Origin: Bifidobacterium castoris
GTDB lineage: Bacteria; Actinomycetota; Actinomycetes; Actinomycetales; Bifidobacteriaceae
Assembly (NCBI RefSeq): GCF_003952025.1
Contig: NZ_QXGI01000004.1
Span: 1-64,000 of the forward strand
Direction: 5' to 3'
Length of the DNA stretch: 64,000 nucleotides
Part shown: piece after piece, positions 59,841 to 64,000 of the stretch
Layout: the number at the start of each line of letters is the position of its first letter
Position numbering within the stretch: the first letter of the stretch is position 1
Notes under the pieces: generated by a model
The model's input: only the letters and a program-made list of their open reading frames with translations
Databases searched by the model: none
What the model was told of the DNA's origin: nothing
Position numbers and translations under genes: made by a program

Positions 59841-62800
59841 ATGGCTCAATCCGCGAACTTCGTCCATCTGCACAACCACACGCATTATTCGCTGCTCGAC
59901 GGCGCCTCGAAGATCCCCGATCTCGTCGCGCGCGCCAAAGAGCTGGGGATGCCGGCCGTCGGCATCACCGACCACGGCAACATGCACGGCGCCTACGAGA
60001 TGTGGAGCACGGCGATCGGACAGGGCGTCAAGCCTATTCTCGGCATCGAGGCATACGTGACCCCGGAGACGGCGCGCGGGGACAAATCCCGCGTGCATTG
60101 GGGCACCGAGGACCAGAAGCGCGACGACGTCTCCGGCGGCGGCCTGATCACCCATCTGACGCTGTGGGCCGAGAACGACGAGGGCCTCGTCAACCTGACG
60201 AAGGCGTCGTCGGTCGCCAATCTCGAAGGCCGCGTCATGCGTTATGCGCGTATGGACAAGGACGTGCTCTCCACCTACAGCAAAGGCGTGATCTGCGGCT
60301 CGGGCTGCCCGTCGGGCATCATCCAGACGCGTCTGCGCCTCGGGCAGTTCGACGAGGCGCTGCGCGCCGCCGGCGAACTGCAGGACATCTACGGCAAGGA
60401 CAACTTTTTCATCGAGCTGATGGACCACAACATCGAGATCGAGCGCAAGGTCACCGATGACCTGCTCGAGATCGCCGACAAGCTCGGCGCGCCGCTGCTC
60501 GCGACGAACGACTCGCACTACGTGCTCGAGCAGGACGCGGCCACGCAGGATGCAATGCTGTGCATCAACTCGGGTTCGAGGCTCGACGACCCGGACCGCT
60601 TCAAGTTCGACGGCGAAGGCTACTACCTGCGCACGGCCGAGCAGATGCGCGAGCTGTTCCGCGACCTGCCGCAGGCGTGCGACAACACCCTGGAGGTGGC
60701 GGAGCGGTGCAATGTGATGTTCGACGATCATGAGGACGGCGCGTTCATGCCGAAGTTCCCGTGCCCGGAGGGTTGGGACGAGACCTCGCTGTTTTTGAAG
60801 AAGGTCGAGGAGGGCCTCGAGCGCCGCTACGACGGCGATGTGCCGGCGCATGTGCTCGCGCAGGCGGACTACGAATGCGGCGTGATCTGCCAGATGCAGT
60901 TCCCGGGCTACTTCCTCGTCGTCGCCGACTACATCCAGTGGGCGAAGGACCATGACATCATGGTCGGCCCGGGCCGCGGCTCGGCGGCAGGCTCGATGGT
61001 CGCGTACGCGATGGGCATCACCGAGCTCGATCCGCTCGAGCATGGCCTGATCTTCGAGCGCTTCCTCAACCCCGAGCGTGTGAGCCTGCCGGATATCGAC
61101 GTGGATTTCGACCCGGACGGCCGCCTCAAGGTGATCGAGTACTGCGGCGAGAAGTACGGGCATGACAAGGTCGCGCAGTGCGTGATCTACGGCACGATCA
61201 AGACGAAGCAGGCGATCAAGGACTCGGCGCGCATCATGGGTTACGAGTTCGCGATGGGCGAGAAGGTCACGAAGGCGCTGCCGCCGGCGGCCACGGGCGG
61301 CAAGGACATCTCGGTGCACGACATCTTCGACCCGAAGTCGAAGCGCTACGCCGAGGCGCGCGAGTACCGCGAGCTGTACGAGTCGAACCCGGACGCGAAG
61401 GCGATCACCGACAAGGCGATGGGCCTCGAGGGGCTGATCCGTCAGACCGGCGTGCATGCGTGCGCGACGATCATGGGCTCGGCGCCGATCACCGACACGT
61501 CGCCGCTGCTCGAGCGCACCGACGGCACGATCACGACGACGTTCGAGTACCACACCTGCGAGACGCTGGGCCTGGTGAAGATGGACTTCCTCGGCCTGTC
61601 CAACCTCACGGTGATCAGCGACACGTTGAAGAACATCGCGGCCAACGGCAAGGAGTCGATCGACTACACGAAGATCCCACTCGACGACAAGGAGACCTAC
61701 GAGCTGCTGTCCCGCGGCGACACGCTGGGCGTGTTCCAGCTCGATTCGGACGGCATGCGCGCGCTGCTCAAGCAGCTCAAGCCGGACAACTTCAACGACA
61801 TCTCGGCGCTCATCGCGCTATACCGTCCGGGCCCTATGGATATGAACTCGCACACGAACTACGCCAAGCGCAAGAACGGGCTGCAGAAGATCGAGCCGAT
61901 CCACCCGGAGCTCGCCGAGCCGCTCAAGGAGGTGCTCGACGAGACCTACGGCCTGATCGTCTACCAGGAGCAGGTGCAGTCGGCGGCGCGCATCCTGGCC
62001 GGCTATTCGCTCGGCAAGGCGGACGTGCTGCGCCGCGCGATGGGCAAGAAGAAGCCCGAGGTGCTGGCCAAGGAGAAGGTGCCGTTCTTCGAGGGCATGA
62101 AGGAGCACGGCTATTCCGAGGAGGCGGCGCAGGCGGTGTGGGACGTGCTCGTGCCGTTCTCCGGCTACGCGTTCAACAAGGCGCATTCGGCCGCCTACGG
62201 GCTGATCTCGTACTGGACCGCGTACCTCAAGACGCATTACCCGGTCGAGTTCATGGCCGCGCTGCTGCAGGGCGCAGTGAGCAACAAGGACAAGACGGCG
62301 CTCTACCTCGGCGAGGCGAGGCGCATGGGCATCAAGGTGCTGCTGCCGGACATCAACGAGTCGGTGTTCGAATACTCGGCCGTCGGCGACGTCGTGCGCT
62401 TCGGTCTGGGCGCGATCAGGAACGTCGGCGAAACGGCCGTCAAGGAGATCATCGCCGAGCGCAACGGCCCGCGCGGCAAATACGTCGACTTCATGGACTA
62501 CATCCGCCGCGCGCCGCTCGCCGCGCTCAACAAGCGCCTCGTCGAGTCGCTGATCAAGGGCGGCGCCTTCGATTCGGTCAACCCCAACCGCCGCGCGCTG
62601 TGCACGATCCACGAGGCCGCGATCGACTCGGTCGTCGACCTCAAGCGCCGTCAGGCCAACGGCCAGTTCGACCTGTTCGCCGACCTCGACGGCGGCGAGG
62701 ACGACGATCCGTCGCTGCTGGGCGACGCGACCGTCACGATCCCCGACATCGAGGAATGGGACAAGAAGACGAAGCTGCAGTACGAACGCGACATGCTCGG

Positions 62801-63404
62801 CCTGTACGTCTCCGACCATCCGCTTTCGGGCATGCAGAGCATCCTGGCGGCGCTGCGCGAGATGTCGATCGCGCATCTGATCGACCGTGCGCCGACGATG
62901 CCTGAACGCACGCAGGTCACGGTCGCCGGCCTGATCACGAACGTCGACCGGCGCATGTCGAAGAAAGGCAACCCGTGGGCGATCGTGACGATCGAGGACA
63001 TGGAAAGCTCGATCCAGTGCATGCTTTTCGGCAAGGTCTACGAATCGGCCGCCGCCGAGCTCGCCGTCGACACCGTCGTGCAGATGCGCGGCATGGTCGA
63101 GGAGCGCGACGAGACCGTCACGCTGCGCGCCACCGAGATGCAGGTGCCTTCGCTCGAGGCGGAGGACGCGCGTCCGGTGCTCATCGCGCTGCCGGCCGGG
63201 GCCCTGCGGCGCGACCGCCTCGAACAGCTCGGCGCCGTGCTGACGAACCATCCCGGCTACTGCGAGGTCAAGCTTGTCATCCTCGACGACCGCGGCGACG
63301 CGCAGGTGCTGACGATGGGTGACCGCTTCCGCGTCACGCGCGACACGAGCCTGTTCGCCGACGTCAAGATCATCTTCGGCCCGTCGGCGCTGATGTCCGC
63401 GTGA
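59841..63404 (+). CDS. dnaE: DNA polymerase III alpha subunit
   Basis: 1187 residues, the replicative polymerase. The PHP domain starts FVHLHNHTHYSLLDG and AVGITDHGNMHGAYE; the polymerase active site is GPGRGSAAGSMVAYAMG and PDIDVDFDPDGR (catalytic aspartates), plus QEQVQSAARILAGYSLGKAD later; helix-hairpin-helix and OB-fold (TVAGLITNVDRRMSKKGNPW, about 1030-1050) follow. The leaderless start with TAGATT seven bases upstream makes ATG 59841 the best choice; GTG 59832 is in frame as well. Confidence 0.97.
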   Translation: MAQSANFVHLHNHTHYSLLDGASKIPDLVARAKELGMPAVGITDHGNMHGAYEMWSTAIGQGVKPILGIEAYVTPETARGDKSRVHWGTEDQKRDDVSGGGLITHLTLWAENDEGLVNLTKASSVANLEGRVMRYARMDKDVLSTYSKGVICGSGCPSGIIQTRLRLGQFDEALRAAGELQDIYGKDNFFIELMDHNIEIERKVTDDLLEIADKLGAPLLATNDSHYVLEQDAATQDAMLCINSGSRLDDPDRFKFDGEGYYLRTAEQMRELFRDLPQACDNTLEVAERCNVMFDDHEDGAFMPKFPCPEGWDETSLFLKKVEEGLERRYDGDVPAHVLAQADYECGVICQMQFPGYFLVVADYIQWAKDHDIMVGPGRGSAAGSMVAYAMGITELDPLEHGLIFERFLNPERVSLPDIDVDFDPDGRLKVIEYCGEKYGHDKVAQCVIYGTIKTKQAIKDSARIMGYEFAMGEKVTKALPPAATGGKDISVHDIFDPKSKRYAEAREYRELYESNPDAKAITDKAMGLEGLIRQTGVHACATIMGSAPITDTSPLLERTDGTITTTFEYHTCETLGLVKMDFLGLSNLTVISDTLKNIAANGKESIDYTKIPLDDKETYELLSRGDTLGVFQLDSDGMRALLKQLKPDNFNDISALIALYRPGPMDMNSHTNYAKRKNGLQKIEPIHPELAEPLKEVLDETYGLIVYQEQVQSAARILAGYSLGKADVLRRAMGKKKPEVLAKEKVPFFEGMKEHGYSEEAAQAVWDVLVPFSGYAFNKAHSAAYGLISYWTAYLKTHYPVEFMAALLQGAVSNKDKTALYLGEARRMGIKVLLPDINESVFEYSAVGDVVRFGLGAIRNVGETAVKEIIAERNGPRGKYVDFMDYIRRAPLAALNKRLVESLIKGGAFDSVNPNRRALCTIHEAAIDSVVDLKRRQANGQFDLFADLDGGEDDDPSLLGDATVTIPDIEEWDKKTKLQYERDMLGLYVSDHPLSGMQSILAALREMSIAHLIDRAPTMPERTQVTVAGLITNVDRRMSKKGNPWAIVTIEDMESSIQCMLFGKVYESAAAELAVDTVVQMRGMVEERDETVTLRATEMQVPSLEAEDARPVLIALPAGALRRDRLEQLGAVLTNHPGYCEVKLVILDDRGDAQVLTMGDRFRVTRDTSLFADVKIIFGPSALMSA

Positions 63405-63410
63405 CCTGCG

Positions 63411-63453
63411 CGCGCCGCCGTGCGGCAGCCACATCGTGAGACACGGCGGCGCG
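63411..63453 (+). terminator. Hairpin after dnaE
   Basis: CGCGCCGCCGTG (63411-63422) pairs with CACGGCGGCGCG (63442-63453), with a 19-base loop and no T run; probably the dnaE terminator. Confidence 0.6.
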
Positions 63454-63494
63454 TGAACCATGCTCGTGACAGACCGTTGTTACGATAGTGGCTT

Positions 63495-64000
63495 ATGAGC
63501 GAAGAAAACTACATGCGCATCATTGACCTGCGCGGAAAAGAACTCAACCGTGCCCAGATGCTCGAGGCGATGCCGCGTGCCGAGATGGGCACCGACGAAG
63601 CCACCGAGCTCGTCCAGCCGATCCTCGACGACGTCAAGGCGCACGGGGCGGAGGCGCTGCGCGCGTACGCCGAGAAGTTCGACCACGTCGTGCCGAAGTC
63701 GCTGCGCGTGCCGGCGGACGTCATGGACGCCGCCGTCGCCGAGCTCGACCCCGAGGTGCGCGCCGCGATCGAGGAGTCGATCCGCCGCGCCCGCGCCGTC
63801 GCGCAGAACCAGGTCCCCGAGGACTTCCACACCGACCTCGCCGACGGGGCCCGCGTGTCCGAGCGCTGGATTCCGGTGCAGCGCGTCGGCCTGTACGTGC
63901 CCGGCGGCAAGGCCGTCTACCCGAGCTCGGTCATCATGAACGCCGTCCCGGCGCAGGCCGCCGGCGTCGAATCGCTCGCGATCGCCACGCCGCCGAACCG
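63495..64000 (+). CDS. hisD: Histidinol dehydrogenase, 5' part (runs off the window)
   Basis: 168 residues are visible, of about 430-450 expected. IDLRGKELNRAQMLEAMPRA, GAEALRAYAEKFD, and VPVQRVGLYVPGG-like text (WIPVQRVGLYVPGGKAVYPS) with SVIMNAVPAQAAGV are the N-terminal marks of HisD, which oxidises L-histidinol to L-histidine in two steps. TACGAT (63481-63486) lies eight bases before the ATG without an SD. It is likely to open a his operon to the right. Confidence 0.95.
   Translation, partial: MSEENYMRIIDLRGKELNRAQMLEAMPRAEMGTDEATELVQPILDDVKAHGAEALRAYAEKFDHVVPKSLRVPADVMDAAVAELDPEVRAAIEESIRRARAVAQNQVPEDFHTDLADGARVSERWIPVQRVGLYVPGGKAVYPSSVIMNAVPAQAAGVESLAIATPPN

Overview
The window is high-GC actinobacterial chromosome. 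It is most likely Bifidobacterium, from the DivIVA/Wag31-type ftsZ neighbourhood, the actinobacterial DUF3052 and DUF3107 families, a sucrose-type GH32 cassette under a LacI regulator, and starts that often lack a Shine-Dalgarno (SD) site. The genus is an inference; the high-GC actinobacterial call is firm.

Layout. 1-3600 is an accessory patch between the end of an rRNA operon (5S rRNA) and core genes. It holds the 3' scrap of a type I-E cas2, a short CRISPR array (four perfect repeats at 657-866), further single CRISPR repeats at 331, 1493 and 3399, and fragments of phage genes lying between those repeats. The third array spacer (806-838) matches the host's own glycyl-tRNA synthetase gene at 51869-51901 over 33 of 33 bases. 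3.6-15.5 kb carries an exonuclease, an acetyltransferase, an APC permease, a PanE-like reductase, a MetQNI methionine importer with an aminotransferase, and a polar amino-acid ABC importer. 15.7-28.7 kb is housekeeping and conserved actinobacterial genes (SPFH protein, patatin-like protein, murI, dapF, VKOR, PHP phosphoesterase, UvrD-like helicase, S16 protease).

28.74-32.64 kb is a second, decayed prophage segment on the + strand: a portal fragment, a MuF-type minor head protein carrying an EndoU-like toxin tip (broken by an in-frame TGA), its MafI-like immunity gene, an orphan second toxin tip with its own putative immunity gene, a tRNA-like minihelix RNA followed by a terminator, a scaffold gene and a major capsid gene, the last two frameshifted. 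The same order (tip, immunity, minihelix, terminator, scaffold) occurs at 1521-2520 on the - strand. The two minihelices differ by compensatory base changes, which is good evidence for a conserved RNA fold.

32.8-45 kb holds tRNA-Val(TAC), a DivIVA-domain protein, dxr and ispG (isoprenoid synthesis), a membrane hydrolase, recO, uppS, a nucleoside hydrolase, a ThiXY-like importer without its ATPase, and a LacI regulator. 45-48.3 kb is a sugar symporter plus beta-fructofuranosidase operon whose promoter overlaps paired LacI-type operators. 48.4-51.3 kb is a thiamine operon (thiM, thiE-thiD fusion, UPF0045 protein) under a TPP riboswitch. 51.4-64 kb is glyS, dus, the division/cell-wall cluster ftsZ-sepF-yggT-wag31-lspA-rluD, dnaE, and the start of hisD, which runs off the window.
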